From Candidatus Levyibacteriota bacterium (GTDB lineage: Bacteria > Patescibacteriota > Microgenomatia > Levybacterales > UBA12049), in the NCBI GenBank assembly GCA_027459745.1, contig DAIDHL010000001.1, forward strand, positions 232,290 through 265,673: a DNA stretch of 33,384 nucleotides, written 5' to 3'. The position numbers and the translations under genes were made by a program. The notes under the pieces were generated by a model. The model worked only from the letters and a program-made list of their open reading frames with translations. It made no database searches and was not told the origin of the DNA. Of this stretch, positions 22,194 to 31,150 are shown one piece after another; the stretch's first letter is position 1, and each line of letters opens with the position of its first letter.

Positions 22194-24020
22194 ATGAGGA
22201 AAATTAAAATCTGGTTTTCAATAATTATTGGAGTATTCCTTTATTTGTCTATTGGATTATTAAGCCCAGCTTTTGCTGACTCCAATTTTATTACTGGTTA
22301 TAATATTGTTTATACCGCTCAAAACAACGGAATAACACACGTTGATATCACAGGTACGTTAACTAATAAGATCACACAGAAATATGCTACTTCAATGTCA
22401 ATGAAGTTTGACTTTGCTCAGATGAATAATATTCTAGCTTCTGACAAACTGGGCAAAATTAAGTACTCTACTAAAGTCATAGACTCAGAGACGACAGTTA
22501 TTATGCCATTCAATTATAGAATTGCAGGAGCGGGCAAACAAATGACCTTTAGACTTTCCTTTGATACTCCTAATATTTTACAAAAAGAAGGAAATATCTG
22601 GGAGATGAATATTCCAGCTATGGATGGTCAACAAAATTTTTCCGATCTAACTATTAAAATAAATGTACCTGTAACATTTGGCTTGCCAAGTATCGTAAAA
22701 CCCTTTATTACAAATAATGCATTGATTTTTACTAAAAGTGATCTCAAAAGCTCTGGTATTTCAATTTCATTTGGGACCCAGCAAACCTATGTCTATAAGT
22801 TAACTTATCACCTTAAAAATACAAACGTTTTTCCTATCAAAACAGAAATTGCTCTTCCTCCTACTACTAATTACCAAACTGTTGTATTAAAAAGTCTGAG
22901 TCCTGTCCCTCAAAATGTATCTTTAGATACTGACGGTAATTGGATTGCGCAATATTATTTACTTCCATCTCAGCATGTTAATGTTCTGGCTCAGGGTAAT
23001 ATACTTGTCTCAAATAAACCGAACCCAGAAATTTTAACATCTGCAGAACGGAGTCAGGATTTAGAAGCACAACCCTATTGGGAAGCCAATAATTCACAAC
23101 TCTTACAAAAAGCTAATGAATTAAAAACACCTGAAGCGATATATAATTTCGTCGTTGGGTATTTGCATTATGATTTTAAGCGAATTAATAATAATGAGCC
23201 ACGTTTAGGAGCAGCAAGTGTCTATAATAACCCACGGTCAGCTGTATGTTTGGAATTCACAGATTTGTTTATTGCGATGGCTAGAGCTGCCAACATACCC
23301 GCAAGAGAAGTTGACGGTTATGCTTATACTCAAAACACAAAAGATAGACCTCTATCATACGTAAAAGATATTTTACATGCGTGGCCGGAGTATTATGATG
23401 ATCAAAAACATACTTGGATCATGGTAGATCCAACCTGGGGTAACACCACTCACGGCATTGACTATTTTCATCAGCTTGATTTTGACCATGTAGCCTTTGT
23501 GGTAAAAGGAGCCGACAGCACATACCCCTTACCTGCAGGTACTTATAAAACACAATCTGATCAGAATACTAAAGATATTTCAGTATCTTTTTCTCCTCCT
23601 GTTCAACTACCTTTAGAACAATTTTCATTTTCTCCAGTGACGAGTACTACATACTTTGCCGGACTTCCTATGCAAGGACAAATCCAAGTTACAAATAGTG
23701 GTCAAATAATGACATCTGAACATAAAGTTATTATTACATCCTTAATTCTGTCGCCAGGTTCACAAGAATTAGATCTTAAACCAATTCCTCCTTATGGAAC
23801 AATCCAAGATAACTTTAACTTCAATGGTGTACCATTTTTGACAAATCGTACCTATCCTTTTACAATACAGCTAACTGGTCGCACAATTACTGGTTATATC
23901 GTAACTGCACCTTTTGTTCTCACTAAAGAATTAATAATAGGAGGATTTTTCTTTGTATTACTCACCATCGTCATATTTATCATTACCAGAGAAGCCCGGC
24001 GTCTACCTATATCTAGATGA
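22194..24020 (+). CDS. Secreted membrane-anchored transglutaminase-like protein
   Basis: 608 residues. An N-terminal signal peptide ('WFSIIIGVFLYLSIGLLSPA', cut near AFA-DS) is followed by a beta-rich region. The transglutaminase core has Cys in 'AVCLEFTDLFIAMARAANIP', His in 'KDILHAWPEYYDD' and Asp in 'WIMVDPTWGN', so the full Cys-His-Asp triad is present. A C-terminal helix 'IIGGFFFVLLTIVIFIITRE' anchors it. Bacterial proteins of this type are often peptidases or cross-linking enzymes of the cell surface. Its 3' end overlaps uvrC by 68 bases in another frame and contains the uvrC ribosome binding site, so the two share a transcript. Confidence 0.88.
   Translation: MRKIKIWFSIIIGVFLYLSIGLLSPAFADSNFITGYNIVYTAQNNGITHVDITGTLTNKITQKYATSMSMKFDFAQMNNILASDKLGKIKYSTKVIDSETTVIMPFNYRIAGAGKQMTFRLSFDTPNILQKEGNIWEMNIPAMDGQQNFSDLTIKINVPVTFGLPSIVKPFITNNALIFTKSDLKSSGISISFGTQQTYVYKLTYHLKNTNVFPIKTEIALPPTTNYQTVVLKSLSPVPQNVSLDTDGNWIAQYYLLPSQHVNVLAQGNILVSNKPNPEILTSAERSQDLEAQPYWEANNSQLLQKANELKTPEAIYNFVVGYLHYDFKRINNNEPRLGAASVYNNPRSAVCLEFTDLFIAMARAANIPAREVDGYAYTQNTKDRPLSYVKDILHAWPEYYDDQKHTWIMVDPTWGNTTHGIDYFHQLDFDHVAFVVKGADSTYPLPAGTYKTQSDQNTKDISVSFSPPVQLPLEQFSFSPVTSTTYFAGLPMQGQIQVTNSGQIMTSEHKVIITSLILSPGSQELDLKPIPPYGTIQDNFNFNGVPFLTNRTYPFTIQLTGRTITGYIVTAPFVLTKELIIGGFFFVLLTIVIFIITREARRLPISR
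23939..23955 (+). promoter_or_regulatory. Shine-Dalgarno and TTG start of uvrC
   Basis: A perfect AGGAGG (23939-23944) lies 8 bases before TTG (23953). It is buried in the transglutaminase-like gene and fixes the uvrC start. It contrasts with the near-leaderless first genes of other transcripts here. Confidence 0.75.
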
Positions 24021-25302
24021 AGAAGATAGAATTATCTATGTTGGTAAAGCGAAAAACCTCAAATCACGTGTTTCTTCCTATTTTACCAGTCCTAATACTC
24101 TAGGTGAAAAAACCAAAATTTTAGTTTCACAAATAACAAAAATTAAAATTATTGAGGTGGAATCAGAACTAGAATCTTTACTTCTCGAAGCACATTATAT
24201 TAAAAAGTTTGAACCTCGATATAACGTCAAGATGACTGACGGAAAAATGTATCCTTTAATTAGGATTACTATAAAAAATGACTACCCGGCTATCTTGTTT
24301 GCAAGAAGACCAGATGATAAAAACTCAATCTATTTTGGCCCCTATCCCAGCTCCTCGGCAGTTAAGTTAGTCTTAAAAACCATAAGACGAATTTTCCCTT
24401 TTGTATCGGTAGAAAATCATTCCAAAAGAGTTTGTTTATATCATCATTTAGGACTTTGTCCATGTCCTCCTGCCTTTGATACACCTGAATTAAAAAAAGA
24501 ATATCGCAAAACACTAAGAAGAATTATAAAACTACTGGAAGGTGAGTCTAAAAGAGTACAAAAAGAACTAGAAAAAGAAAGAGATGAGGCAAGTAAAAAA
24601 GAAGATTTTGAAACAGCCAATACTTTGCAGAAAAAAATTCAAGCTCTCAATTACATTGCTCAGCCCGTACATACACCCTTTGAATACGAACTTAATCCAA
24701 ATCTAAGAACAGATTTACGCGCTAAAGAGCTTAATGATTTACAAAAAATTCTTAACCATAACGGTTATAATATTCAAAATCAAATTAATAAAATAGAATG
24801 TTATGACATCTCACATATTCAAGGAACTAATACAACTGCTTCATTGGTGGTGTTTATAAAAGGGGAAAAAGTTTCTTCGCTTTACAGACGTTTTAAGATT
24901 AGACTTGAAAAAACACCTGATGATTTTGCTTCGATGAGGGAAGTATTGAACCGCAGATTAAAACATTTAGAATGGGAGTACCCTGACTTAATTATTGTTG
25001 ATGGAGGGAAGGGGCAAGTGTCTGCTGCCTTAGACGTTTTTAAAGAAAAAAACATACATATTCCTCTAATTGGTTTAGCTAAAAGAATTGAGACAATTGT
25101 TATTCCCTTAGAACATCCATCAGTAAACAATTCTGCTAATAATACCTATAAATTGGAACCTAAAGATAGATTTAGAGAAATAGTAATTCCTCATTCAGTA
25201 GGGGCATTACAACTATTACAAAGAATTAGAGATGAAGCCCACCGTTTCGCGATTACTTACCATCGAAAATTAAGATCAGAAAGTGTAATACATAGTAAAT
25301 AG
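23953..25302 (+). CDS. uvrC: UvrC, excinuclease ABC subunit C, lacking the HhH region
   Basis: 449 residues against the usual 600 or so. The GIY-YIG nuclease domain ('GVYLYLDEEDRIIYVGKAKN', residues 15-95) makes the 3' cut. The UVR motif ('EDFETANTLQKKIQALN') binds UvrB. The RNase H-like domain ('CYDISHIQGTNTTASLVVFI', 'DLIIVDGGKGQVSAALDVF', 'RIRDEAHRFAITYHRKLR') makes the 5' cut. The protein stops just after this domain, so the C-terminal helix-hairpin-helix pair is absent; the downstream sequence leaves no room for it. The start is a TTG behind AGGAGG. It overlaps the upstream transglutaminase gene. Confidence 0.95.
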   Translation: MYYSPSSYLSLPEKPGVYLYLDEEDRIIYVGKAKNLKSRVSSYFTSPNTLGEKTKILVSQITKIKIIEVESELESLLLEAHYIKKFEPRYNVKMTDGKMYPLIRITIKNDYPAILFARRPDDKNSIYFGPYPSSSAVKLVLKTIRRIFPFVSVENHSKRVCLYHHLGLCPCPPAFDTPELKKEYRKTLRRIIKLLEGESKRVQKELEKERDEASKKEDFETANTLQKKIQALNYIAQPVHTPFEYELNPNLRTDLRAKELNDLQKILNHNGYNIQNQINKIECYDISHIQGTNTTASLVVFIKGEKVSSLYRRFKIRLEKTPDDFASMREVLNRRLKHLEWEYPDLIIVDGGKGQVSAALDVFKEKNIHIPLIGLAKRIETIVIPLEHPSVNNSANNTYKLEPKDRFREIVIPHSVGALQLLQRIRDEAHRFAITYHRKLRSESVIHSK

Positions 25303-25341
25303 TTAGTCGCATATATTATAAGGTCAGTTGCTTAGAAATAT

Positions 25342-26694
25342 TTATTTTCTGGTTACTGTATATGAATAGGGGAAATAGAGAAAAGTAGCTGGTTCGCGGT
25401 CAATAAGATATTTTTGGAAATTATCGTAAATCGTTTGACGTTTGCTTTGGTCTATAGTTTGCCTTCCATCTTCCAAGTATTTGTCAATCCGTTTATCAAT
25501 CAACAGGGTAATGTTATTTGGTTCTTTTTCGTGCCACAATGTATATTGATCAGGGTCCTTAGGTAAAGAAATGTCACCTAAATAAATTTGGAAATTACTA
25601 GGGATTGAATCAACCTGTTCGATTTTTGTCTTTATTCCCAACTTCGCAAAATCCGACGCTACTTGTTGTGCTGTAGAGTAGTATTGGCTTAATGTTTTTA
25701 TGTCCAAAGCAGAAATTTTTTGTCCACTTGCTTCAATTAAAAGCTTCGCATGTGTTAAATCCTGAGTTTTGGGAATTAAAGTTGTGTTGTAATACCAAAC
25801 TCCAGGTGGGTAGGGGAAATAAGCTCTTTTGCCTTGAGCGAAGTTATCCCTGATGGCGTAGCCTAAGGCATCTCTAAATTGATTGTCTGATAGAACACTA
25901 TCTTGAGTATTATAAAAAAGGGTCACAAGTTTATAATACTCGGTATTTTTAGTAACGGTATCATTAGGGAAATTGTTAAAGTTATATTGTTCGTACTGAC
26001 TATCAGGAAGCATCGTCATTTTGTTTATTTCTCCCAACATAAAGGCAGTTTTTAGAACATTGTTATTTGAGTAAAAAATGTACTTTTCTGTATCAAATCT
26101 GTCGTTATTATTAACTAAAGTTATTGTTTGCAAAAAACTACCGTTTAATTCCACATTGGCAATTTTATATCTACCTGTTCCAATATATGAATTTCTAAAA
26201 ATCGGACGTGAGACAGTGACTAAAAAAGGCGAATAAACTTCTTTTAAGTGAAATACAATGGTTTCACTGTTTGGGCGGGAAACTGATACTCCTGAGAAAT
26301 TATAGTTAACATCGGATGATTTCAAATAATGTCCATCAGAAAAAAATCTATTAGAGTCAAGTGTAAAGGTATATGTATGTCCTTTATCAGAAATAACCCA
26401 CGATTTCGCCAAATCAGGTTTTACTTCACCTTTGTTATCAACCATAGTTAATCCATCAGCAATCTTGGTAATAATAAATGAAGGCAGACTATCCGTAGTA
26501 TAAAATCCTGCAATGCCAATCGTTATATTTTTTTGTGTGGGAATCAAACGAATTAAAATACTTGATGTATAAAATAGGATAAAAAAGATTATAAGTCCTG
26601 CAATAAAAGAAAAAACAATTACTTTACCCCACTTCTTTAGATAAGCCCTGATAAGCCAAAATAATAGTCTACGTTTAAAGATAATCATAGGCAC
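25342..26694 (-). CDS. Peptide/nickel-type ABC transporter substrate-binding protein, membrane-anchored
   Basis: 450 residues. An N-terminal membrane helix ('VIVFSFIAGLIIFFILFYTS') replaces a cleavable signal, followed by the SBP_bac_5 (DppA/OppA) fold: 'ITIGIAGFYTTDSLPSFIIT', 'VKPDLAKSWVISDKGHTYTF', 'FSDGHYLKSSDVNYNFSG' and 'NQFRDALGYAIRDNFAQGKR'. It is shorter than the typical 500-600 residues. These proteins capture peptides outside the cell. No permease or ATPase gene is adjacent, so the transporter would be elsewhere or absent. The start may be the GTG at 26694 or the ATG 6 bases later. It lies 9 bases after secG in the same direction. Confidence 0.85.
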   Translation of the reverse strand: MPMIIFKRRLLFWLIRAYLKKWGKVIVFSFIAGLIIFFILFYTSSILIRLIPTQKNITIGIAGFYTTDSLPSFIITKIADGLTMVDNKGEVKPDLAKSWVISDKGHTYTFTLDSNRFFSDGHYLKSSDVNYNFSGVSVSRPNSETIVFHLKEVYSPFLVTVSRPIFRNSYIGTGRYKIANVELNGSFLQTITLVNNNDRFDTEKYIFYSNNNVLKTAFMLGEINKMTMLPDSQYEQYNFNNFPNDTVTKNTEYYKLVTLFYNTQDSVLSDNQFRDALGYAIRDNFAQGKRAYFPYPPGVWYYNTTLIPKTQDLTHAKLLIEASGQKISALDIKTLSQYYSTAQQVASDFAKLGIKTKIEQVDSIPSNFQIYLGDISLPKDPDQYTLWHEKEPNNITLLIDKRIDKYLEDGRQTIDQSKRQTIYDNFQKYLIDREPATFLYFPYSYTVTRK

Positions 26695-26703
26695 ACTTAA
26701 AAT

Positions 26704-26913
26704 TTATTGCCTGAGGAGAATTATTGAAATTATAGCTAAAGCTGTAGCAAATACTACTGTGCCGGCCACCAATGCCTTTTCCATACGTTGACGGCTACGA
26801 AAAACCTCTCCTCCACCACCAAAAGCAGTACCGATTCCAGAACCCTGGGCCTGAAGTAGAATGGAAACAATTAACAAAATGGCAACGATAATTTGTATAA
26901 TTTGTAAAATCAT
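26704..26913 (-). CDS. secG: SecG, preprotein translocase subunit
   Basis: 69 residues with two membrane helices ('ILQIIQIIVAILLIVSILLQ' and 'ALVAGTVVFATALAIISIIL') and, between them, the conserved glycine-rich loop 'QAQGSGIGTAFGGGGEVFRS', a SecG hallmark. SecG assists SecYE in protein export across the cytoplasmic membrane. It sits between yvcK and the substrate-binding protein gene, all on the minus strand and tightly spaced, suggesting one operon. Confidence 0.95.
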   Translation of the reverse strand: MILQIIQIIVAILLIVSILLQAQGSGIGTAFGGGGEVFRSRQRMEKALVAGTVVFATALAIISIILLRQ

Positions 26914-26931
26914 AAATTTATCTATTAGTTA

Positions 26932-27879
26932 TTATATATTTTCCGCAATCAGCTTTGCAAGCTTATGCTTGTCGTGATAAATAGGAAAGCTCATATCTAC
27001 TACATCACCAGTGATGAAGTCTACACCATCCCTAGAACAGTTTTCGAATTTGACAAATGTGTAATGTAGATTGTGAGGAATTTCATATGAGTAGTTATTA
27101 TTACAAACAACTTTTGTGAAAGGAAAATTTCCTAAATGTTTCTCAATAGCCTGAATAAAGTTTTCGAGTTTATAGCCTTTGGTTTCAAAAGGCTTATTAG
27201 CTATATTTATTACAAATATTTTTTGTGCTTTAGATTTTATTAATGCGTCTTTAATTTGTGGAACTATTAAAACTGGTAAAACGGCAGTATATAAATCCCC
27301 AGGTCCAGCAATGATTACATCCGCTTCCAAAATAGATTGTATTACTTGAGGGTTAACTTTTGGATTATCGGGTTTGATTTTGACTTCACTTAGAACTCGT
27401 TGCCCTTTGTATTCTCCTAAATCAATTGTTTCTTCGCCTTCAATGGTTTGCCCTTCGACAGTAATTGCAACCAAATCAACGATATCATCAGTTGCAGGGT
27501 AAACATTTCCTTTTATAGAGAAGATTTGTTTTAAGTAATTAATCCCCTCATCAAAATTTCCTGTTATTTGGTTGGTAGCCGCCAACATGATATTACCAAC
27601 TTTATGCCCCGGCAAAACCTCATCTTTTCCATATCTATCTCCCGGCATTCGATAAGTCAACAGTTCAGATAGTTTTTCGTTATCCGCCAAAGCTGCCAGA
27701 CAGGAAATAATGTCACCAGGCGGATGCATTTTATATAATCTTCGCAATCTGCCAGCTGAGCCACCATTATCGGCAACAGAAATAATAGCTGTAATATTGT
27801 CACTAAATTCTTTAATACCTTTGATTAAATTGGAAGTCCCTATTCCTCCTCCAATACAAACAATTTTTTTATTTTTCAT
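26932..27879 (-). CDS. yvcK: YvcK/CofD-like protein (gluconeogenesis factor family)
   Basis: 315 residues. 'IVCIGGGIGTSNLIKGIKEF', 'ISVADNGGSAGRLRRLYKMH', 'PPGDIISCLAALADNEKLSE' and 'GHKVGNIMLAATNQITGNFD' are the conserved blocks of the YvcK family, related to the CofD transferase fold. Family members bind UDP-sugars and are needed for growth and cell wall control on gluconeogenic carbon sources in other bacteria; whether this holds in a reduced-genome organism is unknown. It starts 4 bases after the holin-like gene stop and is probably in the same operon with secG. Confidence 0.92.
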   Translation of the reverse strand: MKNKKIVCIGGGIGTSNLIKGIKEFSDNITAIISVADNGGSAGRLRRLYKMHPPGDIISCLAALADNEKLSELLTYRMPGDRYGKDEVLPGHKVGNIMLAATNQITGNFDEGINYLKQIFSIKGNVYPATDDIVDLVAITVEGQTIEGEETIDLGEYKGQRVLSEVKIKPDNPKVNPQVIQSILEADVIIAGPGDLYTAVLPVLIVPQIKDALIKSKAQKIFVINIANKPFETKGYKLENFIQAIEKHLGNFPFTKVVCNNNYSYEIPHNLHYTFVKFENCSRDGVDFITGDVVDMSFPIYHDKHKLAKLIAENI

Positions 27880-27883
27880 ATAA

Positions 27884-28285
27884 TTATTTTACCATCCACC
27901 TAAATATGTCAGAAAACACAGCCATTGATAAGCCGATCACTACATAAGCTTCAAAAATTCCTAAATTTATGCTAGGAATAGAAAAGCCAACAAAAGACAA
28001 GCCCTTAAAGGTGAATCCGCTGACTATAACATTTGGCACGAAAACTGTCAATAAATATAGGATAATTACATTAGTAAAAAAGGAGAACAAACCTAAGGTT
28101 ATAATATTTATAGGGAAGCTTATAATATTCAGGATAGGTTTAACAATAAGATATAGAAGGGTTAGAACAAATCCAGCAAAGACGATTAAAGGAAAACCTC
28201 CCTCTATTTTTAGTCCAGAGAACGCTTGCGGCAAGAGGAATAAAGTTAAAGAATAAATAACCGTATTTCTCAGTAAATATCTCAT
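27884..28285 (-). CDS. Phage-holin-4-like (YvlD-type) membrane protein
   Basis: 133 residues with four hydrophobic segments and the motif 'LTLLYLIVKPILNIISFPIN', followed by 'IITLGLFSFFTNVIILYLLT', which marks the YvlD/phage_holin_4_2 family. Despite the name, these are ordinary bacterial membrane proteins and do not indicate a prophage here. It ends 4 bases before yvcK and is probably co-transcribed. The function in any organism is not well established. Confidence 0.85.
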   Translation of the reverse strand: MRYLLRNTVIYSLTLFLLPQAFSGLKIEGGFPLIVFAGFVLTLLYLIVKPILNIISFPINIITLGLFSFFTNVIILYLLTVFVPNVIVSGFTFKGLSFVGFSIPSINLGIFEAYVVIGLSMAVFSDIFRWMVK

Positions 28286-28398
28286 GCTTGGTTAAAATTA
28301 TACTTTGTTTAGAAATCAAGCGCAAATAAATTCATCTGTATTTGAAACTAATACTGTACAATTAAATGTATTGCTGTTAGAATAAATTTAGCAATATT

Positions 28399-29898
28399 AT
28401 GCAGGCAAAAAATGTTTTGCAAATATTTAAAGAAGTTAAGAAAAACTCTAAACCTTTAACATCTTTATCTCCCTCAAAAACTCTAATAAAAAAATCCGCT
28501 CGTCCCAATAGTATAAGTGTGACTGATGTTTTTTTTGGTGATTCTGGTAAGGGATCAGTAATTGCCAAGCTTAATTCAATTCTACTTGAAAGATCTAAAA
28601 ACAAAAAAGGTGTTTTATATTCCCTCAGATTTAATGGTGGAGCGAATGCCGGTCATGAAACCATGTTTAATGGCAGAAAAATTGTCACACATCAGTTACC
28701 AGTTGCTCTGATTGAACCAGCTGCTGTTGGTGTGATAACCAGAGGTGTGCTGCTTCATCCCGAAGATTTACTCGTGGAGCTAACTATTTTAAAAAATACC
28801 TTAGGAGGCAAATTACCAGGGAAATTAATAATTGACGAACGCACAATATTGGGTCTAGATACCCATCGAGCATTTGAATTTGCCTTAAACCAACAAACTA
28901 CCGGAGGAAGAGGTTCTACAGGCAGAGGAATAGCTCCAGGTTATGCCAGTCTTTATTTACGCATACCTGTTACTGTAAAAGATTTACTAGACAAAAACTG
29001 GAAATCTATTTTTAGTCAACATTATAAGCTTTATGAAAAGATGATCTTAGGACTATTAGATGAAATGACATTGGGAGATGTAGAAGTCGCTATTATGCAG
29101 GAAACGGGATTAGTAAAAAGAAAAGTAGGCAATGAACAGCTTTTTCTAGATAGACTAGCAGAAACAAGAAGCTTTATACAAAGATATACAACCGATTCAA
29201 TGTATGAATTATTAAAAGATATCTGGCATAACCAATTAACCGTACCCGTTACAATTGAAGGAGCACAAGCTGCAGGTATAGACCCATATCATGGAGTTTT
29301 CCCTGATGTTACAGCAAGCAGACCATTAACCAGAGCTATCAGAGATGCGACATATAATATTATTAGTTTAGAAGATATTGCTCTAACCAGCGCTGCAATG
29401 AAAACCACATATTTTTCTAGTGTAGGCAAACGAGTGCTACCTCAAGATAAAATGGGAGAAAGTATGACTTGGATTCAGACAGATTTTGACGAGAGAGGAA
29501 GGTCAACCGGTAGACTACGTGACATTTATCCTATTTCCATTCCCTTGGCTAATTATTTTAAACAGGCAGATGGATATGAATATTTAATGGCTACTCATCT
29601 GGATGCTGCCAAGAAAGATAAAAAAATCGCTGTTGTTACTCATTATGTAGATAAAAAAACTGGTAAAGAAACAGAATTTCAACCATATCAAGATTTTGTT
29701 GATAAACTTGAGCCTAAAATAGTGTATTTTAAGGGATGGGATGGTGAAGCTATTAAGAAAGCAAAAAGTGTGAAAGATTTGCCTTTGGAAGCTCAAAAAT
29801 TTCTCTTATTCCTTTCCAAAACAATAGGGCCTATTGCTATGGGCACCACAGGTCCAGATATTGAGGAATATATATCTTTCCACACGATGCTTAAGTAA
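28399..29898 (+). CDS. Divergent adenylosuccinate synthetase-like protein
   Basis: 499 residues against about 430 for PurA. The P-loop-like motif is GDSGKGS (47-53) instead of GDEGKGK; the catalytic Asp and the His of 'NGGANAGHE' remain. 'GRGSTGRGIAPGYASLYL' and 'VTIEGAQAAGIDPYHGVFPD' match the conserved IMP- and product-site segments. PurA joins aspartate to IMP using GTP. The extra length is a 40-residue N-terminal leader plus insertions. The phage enzyme PurZ instead alters the catalytic Asp, which is kept here, so this is not an obvious PurZ. Whether it makes adenylosuccinate or uses a different base or amine is unknown. Confidence 0.8.
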   Translation: MQAKNVLQIFKEVKKNSKPLTSLSPSKTLIKKSARPNSISVTDVFFGDSGKGSVIAKLNSILLERSKNKKGVLYSLRFNGGANAGHETMFNGRKIVTHQLPVALIEPAAVGVITRGVLLHPEDLLVELTILKNTLGGKLPGKLIIDERTILGLDTHRAFEFALNQQTTGGRGSTGRGIAPGYASLYLRIPVTVKDLLDKNWKSIFSQHYKLYEKMILGLLDEMTLGDVEVAIMQETGLVKRKVGNEQLFLDRLAETRSFIQRYTTDSMYELLKDIWHNQLTVPVTIEGAQAAGIDPYHGVFPDVTASRPLTRAIRDATYNIISLEDIALTSAAMKTTYFSSVGKRVLPQDKMGESMTWIQTDFDERGRSTGRLRDIYPISIPLANYFKQADGYEYLMATHLDAAKKDKKIAVVTHYVDKKTGKETEFQPYQDFVDKLEPKIVYFKGWDGEAIKKAKSVKDLPLEAQKFLLFLSKTIGPIAMGTTGPDIEEYISFHTMLK

Positions 29899-29916
29899 GT
29901 AAAATTTCTTTCTTTC

Positions 29917-29945
29917 TTGAAAAAACATAAGTAAAGAAGTATAGT
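29917..29945 (+). promoter_or_regulatory. Promoter of the DUF2130 gene
   Basis: TTGAAA (29917-29922), 17 bases, TATAGT (29940-29945), about 13 bases before the ATG. Confidence 0.6.
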
Positions 29946-29957
29946 GTTACAATCTTT

Positions 29958-31088
29958 ATGACGACTATTGTTTGTCCTACATGTAAAACAACTATTGATA
30001 TCTCAGAAGCACTCGAGCACGCTTATGAATCTGAATTCGCCGAAAAAAATAAACTACAATTAGAGGAGGCTACACGCTTTGCCGAAGAGAAAGCATTTAA
30101 AAAAGCTTCTGAAGAGGCAGAGTTAAGGATTAAAGACAAGGAAAACGAAGCTAAGGAAGCACGTGAACAAGCACGCAAACAGCAACAAGAGATACTGGAC
30201 TTAATGAAAAAAATGCGAGAACTTAAAGAAAAAGACGAAGTTAGGGCCCTAGAAACTGAAAAAAAGTTAAATGAAGAACGCGAAAAGATCAAGACAGAAG
30301 CTCAGAAGCAAGCAGAAGCAGCCTTGCACACCCAGATATTGGAAAAAGACAAACAACTAGCTGACATTACAAAAGAATTAGATGATGCCAAAAGAAAAGC
30401 TCAACAGGGATCTCAACAAGCACAAGGAGAAGTGTTTGAGTTGGAATTTGAACAATTACTTAAACAACAATATCCGCATGACAAAATTATGCCCGTTGGT
30501 AAAGGTATTAAAGGTGGAGATATTGTACAGGAAGTTTGGGACAGTAATGGAAATTATGCCGGAAAAATTATCTGGGAGTTGAAAAATACCAAAACATGGA
30601 GCGAGCCATGGATTGATAAACTAAAAGGAGACAAACGAGCGATTAATGCTGATGAGGCTGTAATCATTTCAGAAATTTTACCAACTCATATTAAAAATGC
30701 TGGTTTTCATAATGGAGTGTGGGTAACACAAAGAAATTTCGTTTTGCCTTTGACTGACTCTTTAAGAGTCAAACTTATTCAACTCATAATTATCAAAAAC
30801 TCACTAAAAGGAAAGGATTTAAAAATGGAAGCTTTGTATGGTTATCTTACTGGCACAGAATTTAAAAATCGTATCGAAGCAATTGTTGAGTCGTTCTCCA
30901 GTATGCAGCAGGAAATTGAGAAAGAGAAAAGATATTTTGCCAATAAATGGGCTCGCGATGAAAAAAATATCCGTCAGGTAATAGATGGTACATATGGCAT
31001 GCACGGAGATTTAAAAGGAATTTTAGCAGCTGCTATTCCTCAAATTCAGGGGTTAGAGTTATTAGAAGATGGAGGAAAATCCAATTAA
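29958..31088 (+). CDS. DUF2130 protein, coiled coil with nuclease-like domain
   Basis: 376 residues. An N-terminal 'CPTC' begins a possible half zinc-binding motif, followed by a long charged coiled coil (about 30-150: 'EEKAFKKASEEAELRIKDKE'). Then comes the DUF2130 domain, where 'GIKGGDIVQEVWDSNGNYAG' and 'KIIWELKNTKTWSEPWIDKL' give a D...ExK arrangement like restriction-type (PD-(D/E)XK) nucleases. The C-terminus is a helical region. The nuclease reading is inference from the motif. The gene is transcribed alone from its own promoter between the PurA-like gene and rnhB. Confidence 0.85.
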   Translation: MTTIVCPTCKTTIDISEALEHAYESEFAEKNKLQLEEATRFAEEKAFKKASEEAELRIKDKENEAKEAREQARKQQQEILDLMKKMRELKEKDEVRALETEKKLNEEREKIKTEAQKQAEAALHTQILEKDKQLADITKELDDAKRKAQQGSQQAQGEVFELEFEQLLKQQYPHDKIMPVGKGIKGGDIVQEVWDSNGNYAGKIIWELKNTKTWSEPWIDKLKGDKRAINADEAVIISEILPTHIKNAGFHNGVWVTQRNFVLPLTDSLRVKLIQLIIIKNSLKGKDLKMEALYGYLTGTEFKNRIEAIVESFSSMQQEIEKEKRYFANKWARDEKNIRQVIDGTYGMHGDLKGILAAAIPQIQGLELLEDGGKSN

Positions 31089-31150
31089 ATTATTTTTGTA
31101 ATTTAGCTTAGTGTATTTGATTATCAAGCTAAATATCACCCTATTAAACT

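Noticed and set aside
27884-28285. Holin-like gene as a sign of a prophage
   Set aside because: YvlD/holin-4-type proteins are common chromosomal membrane proteins and no phage genes surround it.
28399-29898. PurZ-type enzyme for 2-aminoadenine synthesis
   Set aside because: PurZ changes the catalytic Asp of the GDEGKG motif, whereas this protein keeps the Asp and changes the next residue.
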